From NCBI GenBank assembly GCA_018287875.1, contig JAGVVL010000002.1, forward strand, positions 434,001-498,000: a stretch of DNA of 64,000 nucleotides, read 5' to 3'. Below, in pieces: positions 32,394 to 42,153 of the stretch. Under the pieces are notes generated by a model that did no database searches, was not told the origin of the DNA, and saw nothing but the letters and a program-made list of their open reading frames with translations. The translations under genes and the position numbers were made by a program. Numbering within the stretch: position 1 is the stretch's first letter; every line of letters begins with the position of its first letter. The stretch comes from Nigrospora sphaerica (taxonomy: Eukaryota > Ascomycota > Sordariomycetes > Amphisphaeriales > Apiosporaceae).

Positions 32394-33305
32394 TCACGCC
32401 AAGGCGATGCCCGTCAGGTCACCCAGCTCGGGGAAAATGGTGGTTTTCTCCTGGGTGTTGAGGTCGACGGCATAGACGCCGCCGGCCAGGTCCGTCACAT
32501 AGGCGACGTCGCGGGCGAAGTCGACGGTGAGCCCGATGGCCTCGTGCAGGCGGCGGGCCAGGATCTCGGGCTCGGCGGCGGCGGCGGCGGCGGCCTCGGC
32601 CAGGACCAGGCGGTTGAGCGTGTTGCCCTTGGGCGGGTCGCCGCGGTCGGTCCAGTAGAGGGTCTGCGAGCGCGTGTCGAGCTCGAGGTCGATGGGCTCG
32701 GGCAGGCCGCCGGCGACGAGCTCGCGCGGGCGGTCGGCGGGCGCGCCGGCGCCGTCGACGGCGGCTCGGAAGATGCGGCCCTGCTTGCCCTTGGCCGGGC
32801 CCTTCTGCGACCAGTAGACGTGGCCGCGCGCCTCGTCGACGGCGACGCCGACGCAGTGGCGCCGCACGTCGGCGCGGTCGGCGGGCCCGTCGCCCGTCGA
32901 CACGAGCACCTCAACGCCGGAGCCGTCGGCGGCGTTGCACCGCATCACCTTCATGCCCTCGCGGTCGCACCAGTACAGCTGGCCGGCGCGCGGCGCCAGC
33001 GCGATCTGCTTGGGCGTGAAGGTGCCGACGGTGCCGCTGGGCACGAGGATGCGCCGGTCGCTGCCGTCGAGCCGCGCGCTCTCGATGGAGCCGCCGTCCT
33101 CGGTCAGCGACGCCCCCATGTTGGTCCAGTACATGCGCCCGCGGCCCGCGTCGATGGTGATGCCGTCCGGCTTGTGCGGCAGCCCCGCCACCACCGTGCG
33201 CAGGTCGCTCCCGTCCGGCCGGCACGACAGGATCGCGCCGTGGCCCTTGGGGTGCGATATGCCCGTGTCGAGGATGTACAGGCGTTGCTGTGGTAAGGAG
33301 CCCAT
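32394..33305 (-). CDS. YWTD (LDL-receptor class B) beta-propeller protein
   Basis: A single exon encodes 303 aa from MGSLPQQRLYILDTG. An in-frame Met 14 codons upstream is possible but less typical. The repeats carry YWTN, YWCD, YWSQ and YWTD signatures about 45-50 residues apart, each followed by G..I....LDGS-like turns, which indicates a six-bladed propeller. There is no signal peptide, so it is probably cytoplasmic, unlike animal LDL receptors. In form it resembles 3-hydroxy-acid or lactone-handling propeller proteins, but no catalytic residues can be assigned. It shares its strand with the dehydrogenase gene about 1.5 kb upstream and may belong to the same pathway. The coding strand is very GC-rich and includes an alanine run near residue 250. 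Confidence 0.83.
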   Translation of the reverse strand: MGSLPQQRLYILDTGISHPKGHGAILSCRPDGSDLRTVVAGLPHKPDGITIDAGRGRMYWTNMGASLTEDGGSIESARLDGSDRRILVPSGTVGTFTPKQIALAPRAGQLYWCDREGMKVMRCNAADGSGVEVLVSTGDGPADRADVRRHCVGVAVDEARGHVYWSQKGPAKGKQGRIFRAAVDGAGAPADRPRELVAGGLPEPIDLELDTRSQTLYWTDRGDPPKGNTLNRLVLAEAAAAAAAEPEILARRLHEAIGLTVDFARDVAYVTDLAGGVYAVDLNTQEKTTIFPELGDLTGIALA

Positions 33306-34777
33306 GGTATGCGGCGTGGGAGTGCGAGTGTGGAAGCGTGTGCTCAAGCGTGTAAGTGAGACGGACGGGTGTGAAGTGGTTTGTGTGGCCCACTTTAGTC
33401 CGATCGAGTCTCAACAGAATCGAAAACAGATGGAATACGGAAATAAATACCCAGGCCAATCCAAGGGTTCTTTGAAGCGGTGAGATACTGTAAACAAGTA
33501 ATGGGACGTCGGCGGTGGTGATGGTTGTCTGACGTTTCTGGACGTCTCAATAGCGGGAGCAAATCCGCGCTGGCGGGCCCTGGGCTTTTATGGCACTTCA
33601 CTGCCGGCGCAGGGGTGAGCGCGCTGTTCCGCGGCATCGGGGCGGCCACTCGTCTCTCCCCCAGTAGAAGCGAGAGGCGGACAGGCCGGCGCATCGCGAA
33701 GGCCCTGCCGGCCCGCGGGGGCAACAGCGATGCGCCGAAGACGCGAAGCTGGACGCCGAGAAGACTCCGGGGCTTCCGGGCCCCCGGAAAGTTCCATCTC
33801 GCCTGCGCAGCGTAGCCTCTCCCCTACTTCTAGTCTCCTTTTACAACCAACTCTACGGGCTCGGACAATCCAGCGTGGAGCTCAATGCGCGTGGGGCGGA
33901 AAGCACAGGCGAGGCCCCCTCGGCCCCTACGGTGGAACCCCTTGTCATGGCCTCGCCGTGACGCGAAAGGCAAAAAACGAGAGGGAAGAAAAAGAAGGGC
34001 GCCCCAAAATCCGCCATCGCGCGACGTCATGACGCGAGTCGGCCAGTTTCACCGCCGACCCAAAGGGGAATGAGAACCCTTCCGCCATGTAGATGGACAC
34101 GTGGGAAGCAGGGATCCGTATCTGAACCGTAGTCTTGATTTCCGCATCCAAGGCTCCGACACGACTTGCTGGCGCCCATCTTCGTGCATAAACGCAACTG
34201 CTTGAACTGCCAAGGATCCGAACGGACTGGCGGACCAGCATGGAGAGAGGGGTGAAGCCGATCCGTCCCGTCCTTGGCAGCGTCGTGCCTATGTGCAGCC
34301 CGCCGCGGTGACCTCGGCCTGGGGCTGATCAAACTGCCACTGCGCACGCTTTAGCGCCGTGTGACACGCATTCACAGCAATTTAGCGGTTATGCGGTCGT
34401 TCCATCCCGCTGGGCTTGTCCACTACGTGGATTTTAGGGGGGCCAGAACGCGGCTTCCTCCTCACCCAGACTGAAAAGGACCGTACCTGTTCCATTCGTC
34501 AACGAGAGCGGGATGGATGCATCTGCAGGCGGTCGCGATAAGATAAAGGCTAAATGGGCACCGCTGATGCGAAGTTCTCCGAACTTGGGTCGCCATTGGT
34601 TCGTCCGCTCCCGGCTAGACATAAATCCATGACTCCTGCACCTTCACCACGAGACGACCTCGTTTGCGAGAAAAAACGCGACGGACCCGGGCGCATCCGA
34701 TGCGAGCGGCAGAGTGGAAACAGAGACGCTTGTTCATTTCAGACTACATACAGCAGAATGCACCATCACCCAAGCCC
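33306..34777. other. Intergenic, no gene seen
   Basis: About 1.5 kb lies between two reverse-strand genes. It should contain the YWTD promoter and the 3' UTR of the dehydrogenase. No convincing coding potential. Confidence 0.5.
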
Positions 34778-35755
34778 CTACGATGCCTGGTCGGACGCCT
34801 GGTCGGCCGCGTAGCCGTCCCACTGTTTGCGCACGTTGAGAAGACGTACCAGCTCCTCGTCGCGCTGCCTGGACAGATCCTTGTAGCTGCGATCGCCGAC
34901 GGCCTCAAGCGTGCCCTGCACCCACTTCTGGCGCAGGGCGTCGTCGACGACGGGGTCCTTGGGCGCGTACCAGCTCATGAGCGGGCCGAGCAGGTGGTCG
35001 GCCATGTGCTGGATGCCGCCCTCGCCACCGCCAAGGTGGAACAGCAACGACGGGCCCATGAGGCCCCAGCGTAGGCCCGGCCCGTACGCGACGGCGTCGT
35101 CGATGTCCTTGACGCTGCACACGTCCTCCTGCAGCAGGTGCATGGCCTCGCGCATGAGGGCCGACTGCAGCCGGTTGGCCACGTGGCCCACCACCTCCTT
35201 CTTGACGTGTACGGCCTGCTTGCCGACAGCCGTGTAGAAGGCCATGGTGCGTGCGATGGTCTGCGCCGATGTCTGCTGCCCGCCGACCACCTCAACGAGC
35301 GGGATCAGGTGAGGCGGGTTGAACGGGTGGCCCACCACGCACCGCTCCGGGTGCGCCGCCGCCGGCATGCCCTCCTGGATTGACGAGCACGTTAGCCCGC
35401 TGGAGCTGGTGGCGATGATGGCGTCCGCCGGGATGTGCGTCGCCATGTCGGTGAAGAGTTTGCGCTTGAAGTCCAGACGCTCAGGTCCGTTCTCCTGCAC
35501 CAGCTGTGCGCCCTGCAGCGCCGCCGCCAGATCGGTCGTGAAGATGATATCCTCAGCCTTGACCTCGGCCTTCTTCACGAGACCCAGGTCCGCGAGCACG
35601 GGAAGCGCCTCGCGGACCAATTTCCGCAGGAACGTCTCGGCCGCCGGGTTGATGTCGAAGGCGCTAACCGTGAGCCCGCTGGCCAGAAACAGGGCTGCCC
35701 ATGACGCGCCGATGGAGCCGCAACCGATGATGGTGACTTTCTGGATATCAGACAT
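34778..35755 (-). CDS. 3-hydroxyacyl-CoA dehydrogenase-like enzyme (lambda-crystallin / L-carnitine dehydrogenase type)
   Basis: A single exon encodes 325 aa. A Rossmann fold at the N-terminus (VTIIGCGSIGASWAALFLASG, residues about 7-27) binds NAD. The 3HCDH family motifs follow: the TSSSGLTCSSI loop, the catalytic-His segment VVGHPFNPPHLIPLVEVV with its Glu, and the VANRLQSALMREAMHLL helix with the family Asn. Its length and single C-terminal domain fit the lambda-crystallin/L-gulonate or L-carnitine dehydrogenase branch better than mitochondrial beta-oxidation HAD. No targeting peptide is seen. It is divergent from a class III CoA-transferase and near a YWTD propeller gene, suggesting a small catabolic module. 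The C-terminus ends in a duplicated DQAS. Confidence 0.88.
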   Translation of the reverse strand: MSDIQKVTIIGCGSIGASWAALFLASGLTVSAFDINPAAETFLRKLVREALPVLADLGLVKKAEVKAEDIIFTTDLAAALQGAQLVQENGPERLDFKRKLFTDMATHIPADAIIATSSSGLTCSSIQEGMPAAAHPERCVVGHPFNPPHLIPLVEVVGGQQTSAQTIARTMAFYTAVGKQAVHVKKEVVGHVANRLQSALMREAMHLLQEDVCSVKDIDDAVAYGPGLRWGLMGPSLLFHLGGGEGGIQHMADHLLGPLMSWYAPKDPVVDDALRQKWVQGTLEAVGDRSYKDLSRQRDEELVRLLNVRKQWDGYAADQASDQAS

Positions 35756-37083
35756 GGTGATCGTGCGTCCTATGTGTGTTGTATGTGGTGTATTGCTGCT
35801 CGGTGGCGCAGGAGCAATCGCTATGGGTTGAATTGACCAAGACAGCTCGTCACTAGAACAGGACGGTGGGTATATCGAATAATGCGTTGCAAGATGGTGG
35901 GCGGGAGCGAAAGGCCTTGGGGATGGCCTGACAGGCTGCTATGCAATCGAGACTCTCGACAGAAGGGGGGTATATGGACCGGGTGTTCTTGCTGAAGCAG
36001 GCCATCCGAATAGCCCCTCCCAGGCAACGAGCCTGTTATATCGAACCCCCATTCTTCGAATTCCGCGTTGCGCGTCAGCCATGCCGGACGCCCCGTCGCC
36101 CCTCTTCCCATACCGCTCTCCGTGCCATCCAGGTTGATGTCGGACCCGGACCTTGCGGGCGCGTGGCAGGCGGAACGGCCGAGTTTGAAAGCTTGCGAAA
36201 GGGGCGTGATGATGCCAACGCGGCGCCGCTGCTGACTCAAGCTCGCCCACAGCGGAAAAGATTTCCTTCCTCAGCCCTACGGGAATCAAGGACGCGGCGT
36301 CATTCCGCCCCCAATCTGGGCCAACGCGAACTAGCATGGCCCCGGCCCACGGGCGACCCATGACGTTGACCCGCCGAAAGGGATAGCTGTTGCCAAAAAG
36401 TACTGCCGGATCCTGAGAAGCGTCCCCTTCAGCCTCTTCCGCCCTTGGCAGCCCTGGAGAAAGTGGGGACGAGGCGCCGAAAACTTGGATAATCCATCGC
36501 CCTTCACTTGACGACGGCGCGGGCTCCGGGAGACGGAGGAAGCCAGCCAGTCTTGTGCGACAAACTCCTGCATGGGCACCAGTAGCTGCAGCGGCCACTG
36601 GGCTCCCCCGATTGCTGATTGCGTACGTGTGTAACTTCGGCTCTTCGCCCTTTTGCGCAAAGCCATCGACGCGGAAAGGCGTACACGCAGATCCCCACTG
36701 CGGTACTTGTACCGCCGGTATGGAGCATGGAGTTTCGACTTGGGCTCGGCTGCCCGGCCATCACACCGCCGTGGGGCGATGATCGACCCCGAACCCGTGG
36801 CGCGAGCATGACGTCCAAATCCAGCGATGCGCTGCCCGCCATGCATTCACCCGGTCGGTCCGGAGGCGTCGTTGGTGTACGGCGATCGGCTCTCCAACAT
36901 ATATAGTCGACGTCCCCGAGTAGTGTTTCTTGATCATCAATCATCCAGAACCCTCTCATTCACTGTTAAAGCACATTGGTCTTTTCTTTGTGGCCATCTC
37001 TATACAGCCTCTCTCTCCCCCTCTTCCAGCCGAACGAACTGTTTCAACTTGGACACCTTGTCTACCACCACACACCGCGTACC
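35756..37083. other. Divergent promoter between dehydrogenase and CoA-transferase
   Basis: About 1.3 kb separates the two divergent starts. Open frames here, including one of about 219 codons on the reverse strand, have no motifs and are rejected. A TATA-like ATATATAG at 36899-36906 lies about 180 bp before the CoA-transferase start. Confidence 0.5.
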
Positions 37084-38820
37084 ATGTCGCAAGACAAGAT
37101 CCCCGACGTCTACGGACCCGGCACTTACACGGACAAGGGCTTCGTCCCGGTACCGCAAGAGACGAAGCGCATCTTCCGTCTCATTGCCTCGGAGACCCCC
37201 GGCTTCACCCAGGACGAAGCACTGCTCTCCAAAGTGAAGTTCGAGGGTGAGGAGTTCCCCGTCATCCCGGGCCCCATCAAGGCGGTCTCGGTCTCGGCAG
37301 CGCTCCACGCCATGGCCGGCGTGCTAGCCGACGAGATTTTGACGCTGCGGGGCGAGGAGGACAAGAACCGCCGCATCACGGTCAACACGACGCACGCCGC
37401 CTTCTGGCTCGGCACCATTGCCACGGCCTTTGTCGGCGGTAAGGACGTCGTCACGCTCACCAAGGAGGGCGCGCTGAAACAGCTGGTGCCCAACTGGGAG
37501 CAGGGCTGGGTCGACACGCCACTCAAGTACCGCACCACGGGTCTCTACCCCACCAGCAACCCGGACGTGTGGTACTCGCTGCACGGCTCCATGTCGGCCC
37601 CGCCGGTGTTGAAGTCGATCGGCGTCGATCCCGAAACACCCATCGGCACCAACGAGGAGGCGGCGGCGCACATTGCCGCGCACACGAGCAAGCTCAGCCC
37701 CGAGAAGCTGGAGATGACCAACCTGATGAACGGCGCCTGCGGCAGCGTGTGCTTCACGCCCGAGCAGTGGAACAACAGCAGCATGGGCAAGTCCCTCGCC
37801 GCCCACCCCTTCATCAACGTTAAGCCCCAGCCCCAGGCGGTACCGACGCCGCCCGTAGCCTTTCCGCCTCTGAACCCGTCGGACCGCCGCCCCCTGGCCG
37901 GTGTCCGAGTCGTGGAGATGACGCGTGTCATTGCCGGGCCTCAGATCGGCGCCCTGCTCGCCAGCTTCGGCGCCGAGGTGATCCGCGTCAACCCGCCGCA
38001 CCTGCCCGACATCAACATCATGCAGCTGACGCTCAACGCCGGGAAGCGCACCACGGCCATCGACCTGCGCAAGGCCGAGGACAAGGCCATCCTACACTCG
38101 CTCATCGCCGAGGCCGACGTCTTCATCCAGGGCTTCCGCATCAACAAGATGCCCAAGTTCGGTCTGGGGCTCAACGACCTGCTGGAGATGGCGGGCAAGC
38201 GCGGCCGCGGCATTGTCTACGTGTCGGAAAACTGCTACGGGCCCGACGGCTACTACGCCGAGCGCCCCGGCTGGCAGCAGATTGCCGACGCGGCCGCCGG
38301 CTCGGCCTACGTCACGGGCCGCTCCCTGAACCTGCCCAACGGCGAGGCGGTGCTGCCGTCGCTGCCCATTAGCGATATGACGACGGGCGCGCTGGGTGCC
38401 GTGGGCGCGCTGCAGGCGCTGCGCGACCGCGCCATCAAAGGCGGCTCTTACGCCGTGCACGCGTCGCTGACGGCCGTCAACACGTACGCGCTGCGGCCCG
38501 AGGTCGGCCTCTACCCACGCGACGTGGTGCAGGCGTGCGCCGACCGCTTCCGCTGGGACGAGATGCGCGGCAGCCACCACGTGTTGGACCTTCTTTTGAC
38601 GGTGTGGACGGGATGGAAGCGCGTCCTGGGCGGCTACCTGGATAGCGAGGACAGCGGCTGGTTCCAGTCCTTCCCGAACAGCGCCTACGGCGGCGGCCAG
38701 CGCCTGAGCATCCTCAAGCCCGTCACCCAGCTCAGCACCCCCGAGAACAACTGCGAGTGGCGCACCCCCAGCGTTCCCTACGCGCATGAGAAGGCGGATT
38801 CCGTCAAGTTCGCTGCCTGA
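37084..38820 (+). CDS. Class III CoA-transferase (CaiB/BaiF family)
   Basis: A single exon encodes 578 aa from MSQDKIPDVYG (context ACCATG). An upstream in-frame Met at 36976 would add a hydrophobic leader and is less likely. The C-terminal half has the family core: GVRVVEMTRVIAGPQIGALL, GAEVIRVNPP, NAGKRTTAIDLRK, ADVFIQGFR and the catalytic-Asp segment SDMTTGALGA. The N-terminal 250 residues form a second, degenerate copy, as in long fungal members. The family moves CoA between carboxylic acids such as carnitine/crotonobetaine, formate/oxalate and succinate/acyl. The acceptor cannot be read from the sequence. It is divergent from the 3-hydroxyacyl-CoA-dehydrogenase-like gene. Confidence 0.93.
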   Translation: MSQDKIPDVYGPGTYTDKGFVPVPQETKRIFRLIASETPGFTQDEALLSKVKFEGEEFPVIPGPIKAVSVSAALHAMAGVLADEILTLRGEEDKNRRITVNTTHAAFWLGTIATAFVGGKDVVTLTKEGALKQLVPNWEQGWVDTPLKYRTTGLYPTSNPDVWYSLHGSMSAPPVLKSIGVDPETPIGTNEEAAAHIAAHTSKLSPEKLEMTNLMNGACGSVCFTPEQWNNSSMGKSLAAHPFINVKPQPQAVPTPPVAFPPLNPSDRRPLAGVRVVEMTRVIAGPQIGALLASFGAEVIRVNPPHLPDINIMQLTLNAGKRTTAIDLRKAEDKAILHSLIAEADVFIQGFRINKMPKFGLGLNDLLEMAGKRGRGIVYVSENCYGPDGYYAERPGWQQIADAAAGSAYVTGRSLNLPNGEAVLPSLPISDMTTGALGAVGALQALRDRAIKGGSYAVHASLTAVNTYALRPEVGLYPRDVVQACADRFRWDEMRGSHHVLDLLLTVWTGWKRVLGGYLDSEDSGWFQSFPNSAYGGGQRLSILKPVTQLSTPENNCEWRTPSVPYAHEKADSVKFAA

Positions 38821-39960
38821 ACGGGGATGGTGATGGACGATGATCACTGGGCCCGGCCCGAGGAGGAAGGGGGGGGGGGGGGGGCATAGCATCTACTAGG
38901 CACGGCATATCATAGCGCTGGAGTTGATTCATAATACCATTTCCTTATTCTGCAATACCACCAAGCCGGCTTAGCATGCATTGTGAATTTAGCACTACGC
39001 AATGGGTTGTTCTCACGAGGGGGTTTTCTTCGTGGCAAGTGCACACGCACCGATTGATCACTACTTGTCGTAACCTGACCCGACATTGGGTTCCAAGTAC
39101 CCCAGCCCTAGACTCTTACTGTACAGACTCGAGGACCGGTATACCGTTCTGTTTGCGCCAGTCTCTACCAACGATCTAGCTATCACGGCTTTGCCCCTCG
39201 CCTCCCCGAGGATGTCTTTGTGTCTTCCACGCCCGGCGTCTCGAGACTCATTTACCACCTCCTTTGAGCCAAAAGGCCCCCTCAACTGCGTCTTTGCTGA
39301 AATTCGGCCGACCAAAGGATATTAGACGCGCGCTTTATTCGCCACCTCCCCCTTTCTTCTTCGCACCCGTTCTCGTGCATACCGGCGTACAGGGTGGGCA
39401 TCACCACCGACCCGACTAGACCTCGTCACGGCCACAGCCCCTCCCCTGCATCACTGTCTCCCCTTTCTTCTTCTCTCTGCGCGCCCGCCGTACAAAGGTA
39501 GTAAAGCTCTCCCTGGGCTCCCATGGTACAATACCACGCGAGCAGTTAGAGGATCACCCGTTGTGGTATCCCCGGTTCGTTCTTTCTCTCCCTCTTGCTT
39601 GCTCCGATTTCCTTTCTCCTCGCCGCCGAGTCTTCTAGCCTTTTCCGGACTGTTTGAAATTACACGATACCCGAGTGAACACATCTAAATATTCAAACCA
39701 CCGTCTTACTTGCTCTTTCTCTCTTTCGCCTTGCTTTCCGTTTCACGAGCCTCCGTCGGGCTTCTCTGTCTTTCGAAAGAGCATCCCGTCGGCCGCCACG
39801 AATCACCACCTTTTCCCCCTCGGCCTTTTGACCCTCGACCATTCCCCAATTTTCGAAGCACGGAGGCAGTGGTAGGACCAAGTTTTCCGATTACCCGGGA
39901 GGGGAGAAAGATATTCCAATCATCGACTTCTCCGAATCCTCCACAACCAAAACGTCCCCC
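38821..39960. other. Intergenic, with a 16-G homopolymer
   Basis: A G run at 38869-38884 lies just after the CoA-transferase stop and is a likely sequencing trouble spot. The rest is pyrimidine-rich upstream sequence of the next gene with no gene seen. Confidence 0.55.
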
Positions 39961-40519
39961 ATGGCCGTCGGCCCCCACGAACCCGACCACGGCGACGCCC
40001 CCCTCGCCGGCCCCGCTCCAGGACCCTCGCCGCCGCCGCACCCCTTCCTCTGGCGGTGCTGCGTCTGCGGCGCCGCGTACCGGCTGGGCGCGACGCGGCG
40101 GTGCCTGCGTTGCGCGCACCGCTTCTGCTGGGGCGCCGCGGACGCGTCGGCGCCTCCCGCCCCGCCGTCCCCGGCGTCGGACCCGCCGCGGCCCCTGCGC
40201 CGCCGAGTTCGACTACGCCGGCTGGGCGGCCTGGGCGTCGGGACGGAGCCGGCGGCCGGCGGACGACGCACCCTCCGAACAGCAGCAGCGGCAGCAGCAG
40301 CAGCGCCGGCGTCGTCGGCGTTTCCTCGACGGCCTTTCCAGCTGCTGGGACGACTGCGCTTTCCCCTCCGAGTGCCGCCACGTTCAGTCCCACGAGGCGG
40401 TGCTGCGGCGGGTCGTCGGAGAGACGACGGCGGCGGCCGAGGTGGAGGAGGAAGAGGCGCCGAGGGCGCCGCCCGAGAACGGAGAACGGGAGGGAAGCGA
40501 GGGCGAGGGCGAGGAGTGA
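39961..40519 (+). pseudogene. Zinc-ribbon fungal protein, interrupted by a frameshift
   Basis: From Met 39961 one frame shows WRCCVCGAAYRLGATRRC, then LRCAHRFC, a likely C4-type zinc ribbon. Around 40170-40205 the conserved pattern jumps by one frame to CAAEFDYAGWAAW, a Gln/Arg-rich stretch, and WDDCAFPSECRHVQ, ending at 40519. No GT-AG intron with a compatible phase joins the two parts. The break is therefore either a one-base indel in a GC-rich, homopolymer-bearing linker or an assembly error. I recognise the C-C-EFDY-W-PSECR layout as that of a conserved uncharacterised ascomycete protein. No function can be named. Confidence 0.55.
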
Positions 40520-42153
40520 GTTACCCGGGCCCCGGAACCGCCGTGCCCGCCCGCCGCCGATACGACGCACCTCTCCAGCCCCGCCATCGCCGCCTTGCCG
40601 GCCCAGACGAGGCCGCGGTGCCGCCGGACCTTTTCAAGCGGACTTCGCGCCGTCATGTATAGATAGCCCTGCGTTAACAAGACACACGTTGGTGCAGGAC
40701 GCAGATGGCGCCGTAGCATGGTGGTATTGCCGCCGGGTCTCGACTTAGTAGATAGTGGTTGTGGAATTTATAAATCCCCGCCCTTACATAGTAGATAGAG
40801 AGCTAATAACAATAGTTGCCCTGGGTTATGAACGAGGAGACGAAAGGAGAGCGGCACGGGTTCTGCGAGGCGCCGAGTTGATATGGATACTTAGGTAGAA
40901 AACGCGGTGGCTTGAAACAGTGTAGATAGAGTAACATGGAATGAGAATTTCAGTACTGAAAATATGTACGGATCCATTTTAACAGTATTGAGCAATGCCA
41001 GCAACCACGTGAATGACTAGCAGTGGGCTCGGGCGTCGAGGAGGCTCGTGGCTTTCTCAACAGTGTTCAAGTCATCTTACGACGGGGTTCGGGGCACCTC
41101 AAAGCGGGGGTACAGGAGTCGCGCGAAGGACATGATAAAGACAACCTCAACCCTCGTTCTATTCATGGTCCATAAAAAGAGACGGAGCCGTGGCCGCCAG
41201 CCCAGTATCCTCCACAAACCACATCGAACACCCCCTGTCGAAACCCCACGCCTGGAAAATACAGCAAAGGGGGGATATTGCATGCGAAGGCTGTTTGGAG
41301 GAGAGTTCACCGCGCCGGGCTGGATGAAAGAACGGCTTCTTTGCGCAAGAAAGAAAGCGGGAACGCGCCAAGATGCGGTCGCTTCTCCTCGTCTCCGTCG
41401 TGGGCTTCAACGCTTCCCATGCTCTCCTGCAACACTGAGCGGGCTTCAGGACGCGATCCGCTTCGCCGTTAGCTCAGCCGCCTTTCCGTCTCCCAGCACG
41501 TCATCGCCGGAGGTAGAAAGCCGCCGCTCCGTCAGAGGTGAGAGAGGGCACGACCGTGAAAGTAACGGCAGGGCTGGTGGCGATTACTGAGCAACGCCGA
41601 GCAATGGTATCTTGTAATTCTGGGAAATACCCATTCCCCCTGTATTCCGGAGTGTCTAGCGTCCAGTTGCTGATATTCGCACGGAGACACCCCGGCAAAG
41701 TTCGATGCGTGGGCCCATCACACTCAGCAAGCCCTTTGGTTTCTTGCCGGTGGGCTGTCTGTCGGTACGTACTTACTCAGGTCTGAGATGGACTGCTTGT
41801 CATACGGCCGGTGGCGGCGGATCGTTAGTCATTCCGGCAAACGAGACATGCGAGACATGCAAGTGCAGTCCGCGTTTGTGTCGCTGTTGGAAGGCACAAA
41901 CGTCCCACACACACTCGTCTTTCCGTACCTAATTCGTACTTGCAGCAATAAATGCTTACGCGCTTACGTACAATGGGGCATAAGCCGGAGAAGACTAACT
42001 AGATAGAGCAATAAGTTGCCCGCATCGAAACCATTTTCCACCCCCGCATTGCCATTCCATTGTTCGATACCAGCAACACGCCTGGGCATCTTGTCTCCCG
42101 TAACAGCAGCTCGCCTTAGCATCCTCATCCACCAACTTCCTCCCCCCGGCACC
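40520..42153. other. Intergenic, no gene seen
   Basis: About 1.6 kb lies between the zinc-ribbon gene and eIF2D. An open frame at 41048-41590 has no motif and no support. Confidence 0.5.

Noticed and set aside
32253..33296. 347-codon forward frame opposite the YWTD gene
   Set aside because: A shadow frame; the reverse strand carries clear YWTD repeats.
35939..36598. 219-codon reverse frame in the dehydrogenase/CoA-transferase promoter
   Set aside because: No domain, low-information composition, and it sits between two divergent conserved genes.
36976..37083. Upstream Met extending the CoA-transferase by 36 residues
   Set aside because: The extension is hydrophobic and lies in the putative 5' UTR; the Met at 37084 has better context and matches the expected N-terminus.
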